Shown here: piece after piece, positions 1 through 10,330 of the stretch | Layout: each line of letters opens with the position of its first letter | How positions within the stretch are numbered: the first letter of the stretch is position 1 | DNA from: Didymodactylos carnosus | Taxonomy: Eukaryota > Rotifera > Eurotatoria > Philodinida > Philodinidae | DNA length: 35,481 nt | Assembly (NCBI GenBank): GCA_905250885.1 | Contig: CAJNOQ010001129.1 | Span: forward strand, 1-35,481 | Reading direction: 5' to 3' | Position numbers and translations under genes: made by a program | The notes under the pieces: model-generated | Database searches by the model: none | The model's input: the letters and a program-made list of their open reading frames with translations, nothing else | What the model was told of the DNA's origin: nothing

Positions 1-2
1 AT

Positions 3-824
3 GATCATTTTAAAATACATCATCAAAAAATAGAAAAGGATCATTTTTTATCATTACCAAATATTTCCTTTTGATATAGTTTTAATAAAAATGGGACAAT
101 TTTCAAAAACAATTAAATATTTTGAAAATTTATTAAATCAAACAACATTAAATGATAATGAACGTTATGGAATTTTAGCGTATAAATCGGATGCTTACAA
201 TAGTAATCAGGAATTTGATTTAGGTTTAAAATATAGTGTCTCTGAATTTAATATGCAAACCAATTTATATCAAGGATCATGGATATTACCATTTAAATTA
301 ATGTCGTTAGCACAAATACATTTTGCTCAAGATAATTATGATCTAGCACTTGAATCGTATAAATTTGCATTAAAATTATTTGATAATGAAAATAATTTTA
401 AACGACCAGCTATTATTCATTCAAATATTGGTCAAATTCATTATTTAAAAATTGATTTTTTCTCTGCATTAAAACATTTTCAACAATCATTAGAAATATT
501 TATGGAATTACATTCTGAAAATTTTGATGAAATTATTAGTTTAAATTATCATATAGGTAAAATTTATGAAAAAATAACAAAGTATACAATAGCACTTGAA
601 TATTTTCATCGTTCATTAATCATAAGTAAAAATATTTATTCTCATTATCATGTTGATCTTCAACGATTGTATAATTGAATAGGTAGATTTATTATAAACA
701 TTTTAAACAATTTCATTTAGCTATTCAACATTTAAAAGAATTACAATTTGATGAAAAAAACATAAATAGTTTATTAAGTGTATCAACAATTGGTGAATGT
801 GAAACTATAATAAATAAACGTTAG
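3..824 (+). pseudogene. TPR-repeat protein fragment, C-terminal part, frameshifted
   Basis: The open stretch 91-678 encodes 195 residues with three tetratricopeptide helix pairs at about residues 71-104, 109-142 and 151-184, each with the small residue / aromatic spacing typical of TPRs (for example AQDNYDLALESYKFALKLF). The Met at 91 is probably internal: coding-looking sequence in another frame runs from position 3 to about 50, so the gene begins outside the window. A TGA at 676-678 interrupts the TPR array. One base seems to be missing near 688, and the reading continues in a third frame from 690 to a TAG at 822-824, ending in ECETIINKR. At least two frame changes plus a nonsense codon argue for a pseudogene. 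In bdelloids, arrays of this type often follow an ADP-ribosyltransferase domain; that part, if it existed, is not in the window. Confidence 0.8.
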
Positions 825-1355
825 GTGAAAAAGATCTTAGTTCACCCGGGAAATCTAACATTGCACTATTCGAATTATTGTTAACCAAAGATCCGAGACA
901 GCTACTTTTGCAGATCAACACTTTGATTCAGCAATATTTTACTTTGAGTCTGTGCCTGGTTTGTAGTGAAAGCATTTCTGCGATATTTCAATACATTTAT
1001 CAAAAGTACCGATATTGCACAAAACGTGTTCATTTTTATCTCTTTTGGTACGAGTTCGATTCGTATCTATGTTTGTGTACTTACTTGGTCAAATTCACAG
1101 TGAGAGACACATGGACACCTTTTCTTTCATTGGAAATTGAACTTGCTGATTCTCCAATTGTACGCTAGTCAGTCTCCATTTTATCTACTATTTTTAAATA
1201 CTACCACACATGTTTAGTTAGTTACCACCAAATGACACTGCATCTTCCCTTTCTAGCTCTTATTCGTATGCGTATTTTCTGAACTGAGTATTACTGACGT
1301 GACACCACACGTCTTTACACGAGTAATTGTTTTGCCTTAGTTAACAGACCATTGA
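825..1355. other. Stretch without a supported gene
   Basis: The only long open frame here (878-1168, plus) starts at TTG and shows no recognisable domain, biased composition or neighbouring continuation. I do not treat it as a gene. Confidence 0.5.
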
Positions 1356-1790
1356 AACAATTGCTCAAAAGCCATTAAAGCCAATTTAAAAGTGGATGCG
1401 ATAATAAGAAATACCTTTGATGCAAATGGGGAGGTATCTATTTCTTATTTCTCATCCGTATATATCAACGATATTCGGTTTACAACAAAATCGTCCAAAG
1501 ATACACAGAACATCGCCGATTCGTATATTTTATTCAAATACGGTCATGATATTCGCGCAGTCACACTTACCGACATATTTCAACTACGCGGCAAAACTTA
1601 TTTACGAATGTTACCTCTGCGTGTGGCGACGAAAACTGGTGTGCCTGTTGACGACAAAGTTCTAAATATTTCGAATTTATTCATCGGCAGAGTTTCAAAT
1701 GGCGACTTCATGTATTTGACACCTGATCATATTATTGAAATACTTATTATGAGAAGGACAGCAAACTTGACATTTTCTTCCGCTTCCTAA
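1356..1790 (+). pseudogene. Remnant of an unrecognised domain of about 135 residues
   Basis: The frame is open from just after a TGA at 1353-1355 to TAA at 1788-1790. Translation reads naturally (mixed hydrophobic/polar strands, 'DAIIRNTFDANGEVSISYF', later 'DKVLNISNLFIGRV'). There is no plausible ATG start, only GTG at 1392, so the N-terminal part has been lost. Near 1750 the reading appears to shift frame: the neighbouring frame continues with a 'KLDIFFRF' stretch that looks like a natural end of this domain. I do not recognise the family with certainty. The look is of the C-terminal domain of a lineage-expanded, possibly transposon-associated protein; that is a guess. It lies between two other decayed coding segments. 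Confidence 0.4.
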
Positions 1791-1794
1791 CAGT

Positions 1795-2219
1795 CATAGA
1801 AAGTACATAACGAATATCCGTTTAAAAATAACCAGACTGTTTTTAATGATGAATGCTATTTAATAAAACAATTCCCTTAGAAAGGATCATCTCGTGAAAA
1901 GATCATAAAGCAAGTGGAACATCGTGCTATAAAAAAGACCTTTTAGTAAGAAAATTTTCCTTTGAATGCGTTAAATCGACGTTTGGTACCTTTAATAAGT
2001 TTGAGTACACTAAATGCATGAACAAAATTTTAACGCCTTCGTATGTCTCAAAAGTTAATGCATTTAGGAGCGTTTATTTCTTTTCAATTTTATAATGCGT
2101 TTTCACATATTCAACTCGTTCAAATGCTTTATTAAGTATACCAAAAATGAACGCCTTAATTCTCAAGGCGTTTGAAAGTATTAAAAGAATAAAATTATGC
2201 TTTTAAGGCGTTTGAACTC
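1795..2219. repeat. Cluster of AACGCCTT / AAGGCGTT inverted words
   Basis: AACGCCTT at 2150-2157 and AAGGCGTT at 2165-2172 form a perfect 8 bp stem with a 7 nt loop. More copies occur at about 2031 (TAACGCCTTC) and 2205 (TTAAGGCGTTTGAA), with looser variants around 1965-1990 and 2098-2130. Such arrays of short inverted words are common near the ends of small non-autonomous DNA transposons, but I could not define termini or a target duplication. Positions 1795-1960 hold nothing recognisable. Confidence 0.45.
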
Positions 2220-3230
2220 ATGCAAAAACGCAAGAAGTATCGAGTACAACTAAATAGCCTAGATGTGCAACAATGTTCGATCTTTAAGAATATGAATCTG
2301 AACAAATTTTACGTTGATTCAAGTGCGCAATGCGACAGAGATGCACTATATTCAAAAATGAGAAAAGCCTGTTTTGGTATGGCGGTATTTCCTAAGTTTT
2401 GTCATAGAATGTCTCTGTTCGATTTTTCTGCTCAATAGCACAAGAAAAGTTCATTTAATATATAAGTATAGTTTTGTGAGACTTTACTTTAAATCTGCTA
2501 GTAATGTGTCTGCTGTTTATGGTGTTATGTCTAATTTAACGACATCTTTGACTAATAATGCGAGAAGATTTACGAACAAGTTGCCTAAAAAACAAGAAAA
2601 AATTGATTATCCCTCATGTTTTTTTCAAAGATAGCAGCAGCAACAGTTTAAAGAGTGAAAATGAAATTATTAGTACTCAAAGTGAAAGGTCTGATAATTA
2701 TCGTTTGGGCTTTATTCAACTAATTGATAATTTAAAATTTTTACGATTGTAGATTGGATTAAAATATGAAGAAATTTCGTTTGAGATAGAGGGTATTGTT
2801 ATTTAGTTAAACAAATATTATATAAACTAGCACCTTGCGATGAAAATTATTTATTAGAAAAACAATTTCAGAACGAAACGTTTGGTTTTGCGTTAAATAA
2901 ATCCATCAAAACACTTTTACACTTAAGGAACAGAATAACCCAAATTAAATCCATGGGTCATGCATTAGATCTATTATTATATTTGTACAATTTTTACTCT
3001 AAAATATTTCGAGTATGAATACTCACGAAAAGATTATTTCGTCTATACTAAGATGGTATTCGAAGTTTTACCATCTAACGTATACATAAGAACAATGATA
3101 ACGCTTTTTAATTTAAGTTTAATTATTGAACAGATTATCAATGTCAATTTACAAATGTTAGCTAGTTGTGTTGACTTAAGTTCGAAGCACTATGGAAAAA
3201 AGATACAAACATGAATGTTTATGTTAAAGA

Positions 3231-3545
3231 TAGGCATGCACCAGTTACAGTTAACTGTAAAACTGCAACTGTCATAACTGTGTAACTGTTATAACTGTAA
3301 CTGTCGTAACTGTAACTGTCAAAACTGTAACTGCTCATAACTGTAGACAAATATTCTAGAGTGAATTAGTCTTCTACGATTTGGAGACATTTTAAGAACA
3401 GAGACATCCTTAAAATGTATGCAAATCGTAGAAGACTAATTCACTCTAGAATATTTGTCTACAGTTATGGGCGGTTACAGTTATGACAGTTACAGTTTTC
3501 ACAGTTACAGTTAACTGGTAAAAAACTGCAACTGGTGCATACCTA
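3231..3545. mobile_element. hAT-like MITE (315 bp) with exact 8 bp target duplication
   Basis: The element begins TAGGCATGCACCAGTT and ends with the inverted form of TAGGTATGCACCAGTT. It is a near-complete foldback: the inner arms (about 3342-3386 and 3425-3470) are almost perfectly complementary around a short centre containing AGACATTTTAAGAACAG. GTTAAAGA occurs directly on both sides (3223-3230 and 3546-3553). An 8 bp duplication and a YAG-type terminus are typical of the hAT superfamily. Subterminal regions are packed with TAACTGT words in both arms, as expected for transposase-binding repeats. It carries no coding capacity. It sits inside the decayed coding region, apparently in a Val-Lys-Asp-encoding site. 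Confidence 0.88.
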
Positions 3546-3704
3546 GTTAAAGATGGTCACTCTTTTATTTCTTTGAAAGATCGGTTCTATGATACGGTTT
3601 GTCTGCTCAGAATTTCTAATCATTCTGTTTCAGAGAACAAAGTTTACGCTTAGAAGTTGGTGACCGAGAATTTTTCGGGAAGCAATTACTTTGTTATGAT
3701 AGTT

Positions 3705-3767
3705 ATGCTGTTTTCTATCTATATGATGCTGTTTTCTATCTATATCATGATGTTTTCTATCTATATT
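3705..3767 (+). repeat. Three tandem copies of a 21 bp unit
   Basis: The unit ATGCTGTTTTCTATCTATATG is repeated three times at an exact 21 bp period (3705, 3726, 3747), with few changes in the third copy. Since 21 is a multiple of three, the repeat would encode a seven-residue hydrophobic repeat (MLFSIYM) in the frame that is locally open. It lies in the decayed coding region. Confidence 0.85.
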
Positions 3768-4261
3768 GCAGGCCTTGTGTTCACTATATAATAGCAACGC
3801 CGAATTAGCAACACTAGAGCTCTATACTTTATGGAGTTAATGGAAATGTCATTATTACTTATTATCTCATTGAAAATACACAACCATTTTTCTCTAATGT
3901 AATTCAATTAAACTTAGACGAAATGGTAGACCAGCCTGTTTTTCATATGAAATTGCTGAAAATTTAAAATCGATTTAGATAAAGATTTATTTACTGAAAT
4001 GAATGGCTCTGAAACTTGTGCTAAGGTTCTTGAAACATGTTGGCGTAATTGTCAACAATATGAATTTATTCTCATTTTAACATTTTTTAATAACGAATAT
4101 CTAGATTTAGACAGAACTTGGTCACATTATGCTGAATCTGACGAGAGAATGTTTAGTATTATAACACATGGATCGAACACTTAACATCGTAATACTCGTA
4201 ATGTGTTGCTTCGATTAATTTATCTCGTATCAGGCATATTTTTTAGTAGAAGCTGATGTAA

Positions 4262-5770
4262 ATAAGAGAAGCCTTTCTCATTATTTTTTAAAGAATCGTT
4301 ACTTATCATTTTAATTTTTCCTTGATTTTAAAGGATCGTATTAACAATTGATGCCGATTATCTTTAGAGAAAGAAAGTAAATTATAATCTTCTTATGCTA
4401 AAAATTGTTCTGATTCTCATTTCATGAGTTTGTGCAGCTGTACAAAGAAAAAACACAGATTATTTTCATTTTGTCTCTCGCTCTCGGTCGGGAAACTGAA
4501 ACAGTTTTCTCGATGTGGTTGAAAACTCGACACAATATCATGTATATACCACGGAAAGCGTTCGTTTTCTGCGACAAGAAATTCAGCAAGCAATCCATAC
4601 CTGATCTGACCTACACCTTTTTTTCTGATCCAATTCATTCGAGGATTGGTCCTCTCCATTTCGGTTATTAAGAGACGGTGCTGGTGTATGCTTTATAGAA
4701 ATGAAAATATTTAGGCATTGGTATTAGGAAACACACTCTCAAGACAATTCGAAAAAGTTCTGGCAATCCGATAATCAAAACTCGTTCGATTTGCTATGAA
4801 AAGTTTCGGTTTCATAATTGAGGCTCAATTATGAAACAAAAAACGTGACTATTGCGAAGCTTACTGAAGATATTTCGATCAAAAATAAGCTGTCGCTAAG
4901 CTCATTCCATCCACTGCTCCCTCCAAGTCCGCTCCCTTCAAATGAAAAATATCCAGATGAGGTGAAACTTATTTGATTCTATGGTATTTAACACGAAAAC
5001 TGATTCGAAATCATTTTCGTCCTTGTGATATGCATAACCTACTGAAAGTTGAACAAGACTGAACATTCCAACGATATTTAGTTGAATTCAAAGCAAATAC
5101 CATCCGATTTCTTTTTAAACACACGCATTGAGCAAACATCGTCAGTGTTTGTTAAAATGAAGAGAAAACTAAACAGAAAAACTGATGAAGCCAACAGTTC
5201 TTTCAATTACTTTTCATTTGCAACAGAAGAGAAATATAAATGATGAAAAATGTGACTTTCAATAAACTAGGAATCATAACAGTTTTTAATACTTTTACGT
5301 TTAAACCTTAAACTTGAGCTGTCGCCGACGCCATTATTATTTTATTTACTGTCAAAGGCTATCCAAGTGGAAAATCTTTTTAACACACTTTAGGCGATAA
5401 TGGTAGCAAAGAAACAACATGCTCTTTATTTCTAGATAAGATTTGGAAGATCGAACAAAGGATGATTTTAGTTAGTGGCAATTTCTATTGTTTTAATCTT
5501 AGATTGCCGTGCAGTTAGAACTAAGACTCGTATCACGTAAGTACAATTCGCGACGGAATATTGAACGTCAATCAAAAAAGATGATCTCCCAATGTTCGTC
5601 ACCTCTTCTGAACTGGTGGAAAGTCGTAATTGTTCGGTTTAATAGAATCTATCTCCTATATCGTGCTAAAGCGAACAAGTGATTAGTTAAGTTGCAATAT
5701 GGACTAAATTCTTGTACAGTAGAGTAGGAACAACAGAAAGAGAAAAAAAGTAAGTTATGTGTTTTGAATG
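4262..5770. other. Stretch without a supported gene
   Basis: AT-rich sequence with only short open frames. Two overlapping frames on opposite strands at 4417-4671 cover the same bases, and neither shows a recognisable domain. No RNA gene or repeat array seen. Confidence 0.5.
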
Positions 5771-6519
5771 TAGCTATATCTGATTTTACTTAACCTTAAC
5801 AGGAAAAGGAAGTATGACACACTTATATCAAAACTCTGAACCTACCTTCCGTGTGCTGAACATTAATAAACTGTTTATATTGCCAAAGAACTCAGTTAGA
5901 AAGAGAAAGTAGAATTCGTAGCGATACATGGAGGGTGTTAACGCTGAAATACTGTCAAATGGTGGTAACAAAAAAGCGGCATTAATCGATGTTGTTGTAT
6001 TATTATTCATTTTAAATTTGTTCTAGACTAGCACTTTGTTTTTCGCTCTTAAAGTGAAGAGATTATATGTAGAAGTTTAATTAATGTTTATTTGAATTCG
6101 ATGTGATAAGAGATTCAAATCAAACAACAGAAAAAGCAATAAAAAAGAGGAAGCCACTAAGCATCATGCTTGAATAGGGAAAAAATGCACTCATAATGAG
6201 AACCCTTTTTCCAAATCAAATTAAGGGGAAGGATGTAAGTCTGAATTTTCTGAATAACACTGTAATTAAAATACCTATCTTCAGCACATATTTAATAAGA
6301 ATTCAAAATGTGTACCAACAACTGTGTTAATGGAATTTACATTTATTAAATATTGCTTTGTGATTCTATAATGACATTAAGAATCAGCCGGAGGATTCTT
6401 TTGGAAATGTGTCAGAGTTTACATTGACTTTGTTCGTATCGCATTATTATAATTATTCAGAGTTTTGATATAAGTGTGTCGTACTTCCTTTTCCTGTTAA
6501 GTAAAATCAGATATAGCTA
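5771..6519. repeat. Foldback repeat with about 65-70 bp inverted arms
   Basis: The left arm 5771-5840 (TAGCTATATCTGATTTTACT at its start) is the inverted complement of the right arm 6456-6519. The arms differ by one base change and a 6 bp length difference (AACCTTAACAGG in the left arm against AACAGG in the right). The interior is about 615 bp without a meaningful open frame. I could not find a clear target duplication; TA lies at both edges but within the palindromic TAGCTA itself. Most likely a non-autonomous DNA transposon or a foldback element. Confidence 0.75.
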
Positions 6520-8123
6520 TACTCCTCTACAAATTTTGATCGAGGCGCTTTTTATTAGTTCTTCTAAATTCGCAGCAAATTAGCTTTTAATGAGAAGCAT
6601 TTTGAATTTAGGGCCTTTTTTTGTCACGGCGTCACGCGCTGAAAAACGGTTTTAAAAATTCGCCTCTTTAACCACATACCTTTAGTTTTATGCCAAAAGT
6701 AGAGTATGGCGAGCTGCGTCGAATCGTGCAAGAACGAAGTTTCTAGTTCTTATACTTTTTGAGAAAAGCTCACATTACTGTGTCAAAAGTGTCACAGTGT
6801 CATGCTTGGACAAGGCCACTAGTGCAAAAGTTTTTTGAAAATTCATTTTGGACGAAATAACTTTCAGAGAAGACAGCAGACTGAAGAAGGAGCGTCGAAT
6901 CAGCCATATTACACAATTAAAAGAAATTAAGGATAAAATTAATTCGCATCATTCTGAAACTCTATCTAAATACATCGAATTCCACTGTTGACCAGTGAGA
7001 AATTCTCTGGTCAATTAATCTACGCAGTCAAAATAAAACAAAACGGTCGGTATCGAGACGGGGGCACACATTAAAACTAAAGTGAAATACAAATCGTATT
7101 TAACACTCAATTCCATCAATGGGTGTTAATTCAATACAGTTACTCGTGAAAAAATTCGACTGTCTTCATGTGTATGAATAATTCGATATACCTAAAAAGA
7201 AAAATTCAGTTTTCTGTGTTTTTTTACCGAAACTTTTCGTATTCCTTTACATACGCAGATAACTTGTACGCGAACATCGCAACTTAGTTTGGTGAAACAC
7301 GCGTCTTTCTCGTAGGCAAACTTTTAAGATCTTATCGAGAATGATGAAAGGGCAACTGTCGTCTCAACCAAGGAAAATTGCACCAGAAATGCACAGTTCT
7401 GTTTTGAAATTACATGTAGCAGAAAGAAATAATGTAATTCTAATAATTTGTCAAATTCTTGCCAGAAAACTGATGATTTATCAAATTTTTCTTTAAACTG
7501 AAAGAGATTAGAGCATTTGTAAGTAATAAGCTTTTAGTTCTTCTATTTGAAAGAAAACATATGCACTATAGAAGTTCAAAAAGGTTTATTGTTTTTCAGC
7601 AGACTCAGCTTTACTTCGAAGAGCAAGTGTCGAAGTGTGACATTCTTAATCTATAATGCCTCATCGTTGATAAATTTCAAAATAATTACTGCATAATGTA
7701 AAATATTAAATGTACTCAAATGAAAACAGCACTGAGAACATTTTTTATTCTATCTTCTTTCTGTTGATCACGTCTAATGACTTCACATTTGATTAATAAA
7801 TGATGACAAAATTGAAGAAAAGAAAAGAAATATCTTTTCCTTAATTCACAATAATCTTGAATTATGCTAGTGGAACAGTTGCATCGGATGACTTTCATTA
7901 ACAAAACGTTCGTTAAAAACGTTTTTTAAATAAAAGTACCGGAACTTTTCGTTAAAAATTAAAATGTCTTCAACAAAATGACCGTGAGCTGAACTTTTTG
8001 ATGGGACAAGATTTTCAATGAAAATTTCAATGAACTTGCTTTTAATGAAAGTTCTTTTAATGAAACTCCGATATCCTGAACAGTTTTATTTATCCAAACA
8101 AATATTTTACTTTTCTAGTTAAA
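6520..8123. other. Stretch without a supported gene; upstream region of the GPCR
   Basis: No open frame with recognisable content. At 7896-8070 the sequence is rich in related words (GTTCGTTAAAAA, CAATGAAAATTTCAATGAA, TTTTAATGAAA), a weak local repetition just upstream of the GPCR start. No clear TATA box can be singled out in such AT-rich DNA. Confidence 0.45.
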
Positions 8124-9143
8124 ATGACTGTTGATCTTGCCTTTATCAATATTCAGTTATATCGTTATTTAGTACCATTCATATTTCTCTTTGGTTTAAT
8201 TGGTAATATTTTGAATATTTTAATTTTTACGACTAAAAGTCTGAGAATTTATTCATGCTCTATGTACTTTCTGGCACATTCAATAGCAAATTTAATATAT
8301 TTATCGATTGGTTTGCCAATACGATTTCTTATTGAAAGTTTTCAAATTGATCTGACAGTGACATCGACTGGATTTTGCAAATTTTATATTTATATTGTAT
8401 ACGTGCTGAGGCAGCTATCAGCAATGTTTATCATTTGGAGTTGTCTAGATCGATATCTATCGAGTTCATCTAGTGCACGATATAGACAACTGTGTCAAGT
8501 AAAAATAACAAAATACACAATTTCATTAACACTTTTGAGTTTTTTCATTCTATTTATTTATTTACTTATTTATATTGATATATACAGAACAAGTACGACG
8601 ACGGTATGTCTTGTTTTCAATAACCAAATTAGTCTATTCCATAATGTATTGTATACAATTCTGTTAGCTATTATAACGCCACTCTTATTGATTGTATTTG
8701 GTTTGCTAACAATAAACAATGTTCGACATCAACGTCATCAGGTGCAATCTCTAATGGATGTCAATGCTCGTCTTCATCGTCGCCGAGATCGTCAAATGAT
8801 ATACTTAATGCTCTATAAATGTTTCATATACATTGTAGTAACATCGCCACTAACATTCATATCACTTTATACTTCCATACCAGGCACACAAAATTCAACA
8901 ACGACGCTATTAACAAAAACATTTAGCGTGTTAGCATTTTTTGGTTTTATTTTGGGTTTTTATATAAATACTTTGTCATCGACAACATATAGACATGAAC
9001 TATTGAAATTACTCAATTATGGAGTTAAGCGTTTATTTCATTCAACACTCATTGAGAGAAAATATTTAAAACAAAACATAAGAGCAATAATAACTAGTCC
9101 GACAAGTCGAAAGAAGAACATAAAAACAACCACACAATTTTGA
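8124..9143 (+). CDS. Rhodopsin-class (peptide-type) G-protein-coupled receptor, 339 aa
   Basis: A single uninterrupted exon encodes seven hydrophobic helices, which places the product in the plasma membrane. Family marks visible: the TM1 Gly-Asn pair (G27 N28), the extracellular disulfide pair Cys85 (top of TM3) and Cys162 (second loop), the D109-R110-Y111 motif at the end of TM3, prolines in TM5 (P186) and TM6 (P242), and a basic third intracellular loop (about 200-224). TM7 carries an unusual N282-T-L-S-S-T-T-Y289 in place of canonical NPxxY. The tail (about 290-339) is short and basic. Intronless receptors resembling FMRFamide receptors are expanded in bdelloids, so a neuropeptide-type ligand is likely, but the ligand cannot be read from sequence. 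The start ATG follows an in-frame stop-rich region and has an A at -3. The length is normal for class A receptors and there is no sign of decay. Confidence 0.88.
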   Translation: MTVDLAFINIQLYRYLVPFIFLFGLIGNILNILIFTTKSLRIYSCSMYFLAHSIANLIYLSIGLPIRFLIESFQIDLTVTSTGFCKFYIYIVYVLRQLSAMFIIWSCLDRYLSSSSSARYRQLCQVKITKYTISLTLLSFFILFIYLLIYIDIYRTSTTTVCLVFNNQISLFHNVLYTILLAIITPLLLIVFGLLTINNVRHQRHQVQSLMDVNARLHRRRDRQMIYLMLYKCFIYIVVTSPLTFISLYTSIPGTQNSTTTLLTKTFSVLAFFGFILGFYINTLSSTTYRHELLKLLNYGVKRLFHSTLIERKYLKQNIRAIITSPTSRKKNIKTTTQF

Positions 9144-9656
9144 AATACAATATGTCCGTGAAACGCAATATCTTTCACAGAACGATCATTGACATTCTCG
9201 CTTCGTCTTTTTGTTTGCCAATACAATGCTGATGCGAAGACACAAAAGAATAATTTTTTGAAGTTTGTTCTCCTAGATGCGGCACAAGACTGCTTGTGAA
9301 GTAGTCGAAATTAGAGAAAATGACTTGAAATAGCTAGTTTTCTCATGGTAAGATATCTCGAAAATATCATCGATTTATTATTTCTAACTAAGAGAAAGAT
9401 GGTTTAATTACGATTTAACCTAAAGAAAAAAGTCGTAATACACATCATAATAATCTCAATAATTGAGATCGTTGATGGAGAACTGCGAAATTCCACTATC
9501 ATTGCTGCATAATGATAGTGTTTAAATGTTCTTAATGTAATTTTTGCACATAAAAACAGCCTCCACGATATCATTGAAATCGAGTAAGAAATGGAATCGT
9601 TTTCAACTAATGCGTTGATCGTTACCAATGCATTATGTGGACACGATCTGAACCGT
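9144..9656. other. GPCR downstream region, no gene seen
   Basis: No coding signal beyond open frames created on the opposite strand by the GPCR tail. No canonical AATAAA was found within about 150 bases of the GPCR stop. Confidence 0.45.
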
Positions 9657-9664
9657 GTTAATAA

Positions 9665-10322
9665 GGGTAACCGGAACTTCGCCAATAAGACTTTCGCCAA
9701 CAGGACATTCGCCAATGGCGAAAGTGCAGGGGGTGTATTGGCGAAAGTACAGTGGACATTCGCCAATTGGCGAAAGTGCAGGGGGTGCATTGGCGAAAGT
9801 ACAGGAGGTATATTGGCGAAAGTACAGTGGACTTTCGTCAGCTGTCACGAAATAATATTAACATAGGATACATGTGAGGAGTGAAGCTAATGTTGTTAGA
9901 ATATATATACCATAGCTTACACTTAGGATATATTCGCATATGAGCGAGCCATGTTTTTAATGAGAAAAAAGCGAGATTAATATGAAGAAAATATAAGTAA
10001 AGCGTAACCTAATGTTCATCTGACGATGCACCTGATGCACCTGAATAAAATAGACGAAAAAGAAAAAGAAAATAGAGAGACGAAAACGTGTACCACAGTC
10101 AGTATAATACTAAAAGATCACGCGCACACACATGTGAACAGAAGTAAGACAAAAAATAGAAAACTAAATACTAAGAACTTTTCTAATCCACGTCTAATTC
10201 ACGGTCAAAATGGCGAAAGTACAGTGGACATTCGCCAATCGGCGAAATTCCAGGGGGTATATTGGCGCCATTGGCGAATATCCTATTGGCGAAAGTCTTA
10301 TTTGGCCAGATTCCGGAACCCC
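9665..10322. mobile_element. Non-autonomous DNA transposon with TTCGCCAAT subterminal arrays
   Basis: The left terminus GGGTAACCGGAAC is inverted at the right terminus (TTCCGGAACCCC at 10311-10322). Inversion continues inward for about 60 bases through AATAAGACTTTCGCCAA and ATTCGCCAATGGCG. Flanks GTTAATAA (9657-9664) and ATTAATAA (10323-10330) match in 7 of 8 bases, suggesting an 8 bp target duplication and a hAT-like origin. Both ends hold arrays of ATTGGCGAA / TTCGCCAAT words, often abutting as ATTCGCCAATTGGCGAA palindromes, with spacers such as AGTACAGTGGACA and GTGCAGGGGGTGTA. The core (about 9845-10205) has no coding sign. Several open frames over the arrays are by-products of the repeats. 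Confidence 0.75.
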
Positions 10323-10330
10323 ATTAATAA

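Larger units (their letters stand above)
2220..4260 (+). pseudogene. Decayed unrecognised coding region, split by a MITE
   Basis: Coding-looking blocks follow each other in changing frames: 2220-2438, 2374-2634, 2558-2752, about 2819-3016, then after the MITE 3546-3650, 3650-3780 and 3999-4184, with many stop codons between. The strongest sign that this was one gene is that the reading on either side of the MITE joins: the left side ends in MNVYVKD, the right side starts with VKD from the duplicated target and continues GHSFISLKDRFYD. Other natural-looking stretches are CDENYLLEKQFQNETFGFAL (about 2838) and NGSETCAKVLETCWRNCQQY (about 4002). I do not recognise the protein. It is a large degenerate single-copy-like reading, so the original gene probably coded for more than 500 residues. 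Confidence 0.5.

Noticed and set aside
3231..3545. TAACTGT repeats considered as a CRISPR-like or satellite array.
   Set aside because: The words are irregularly spaced, lie inside inverted arms and are bounded by an 8 bp target duplication, so they are subterminal repeats of a MITE.
4417..4671. Two nearly coextensive open frames on opposite strands.
   Set aside because: Each is a shadow of the other, with no recognised domain and no way to choose.
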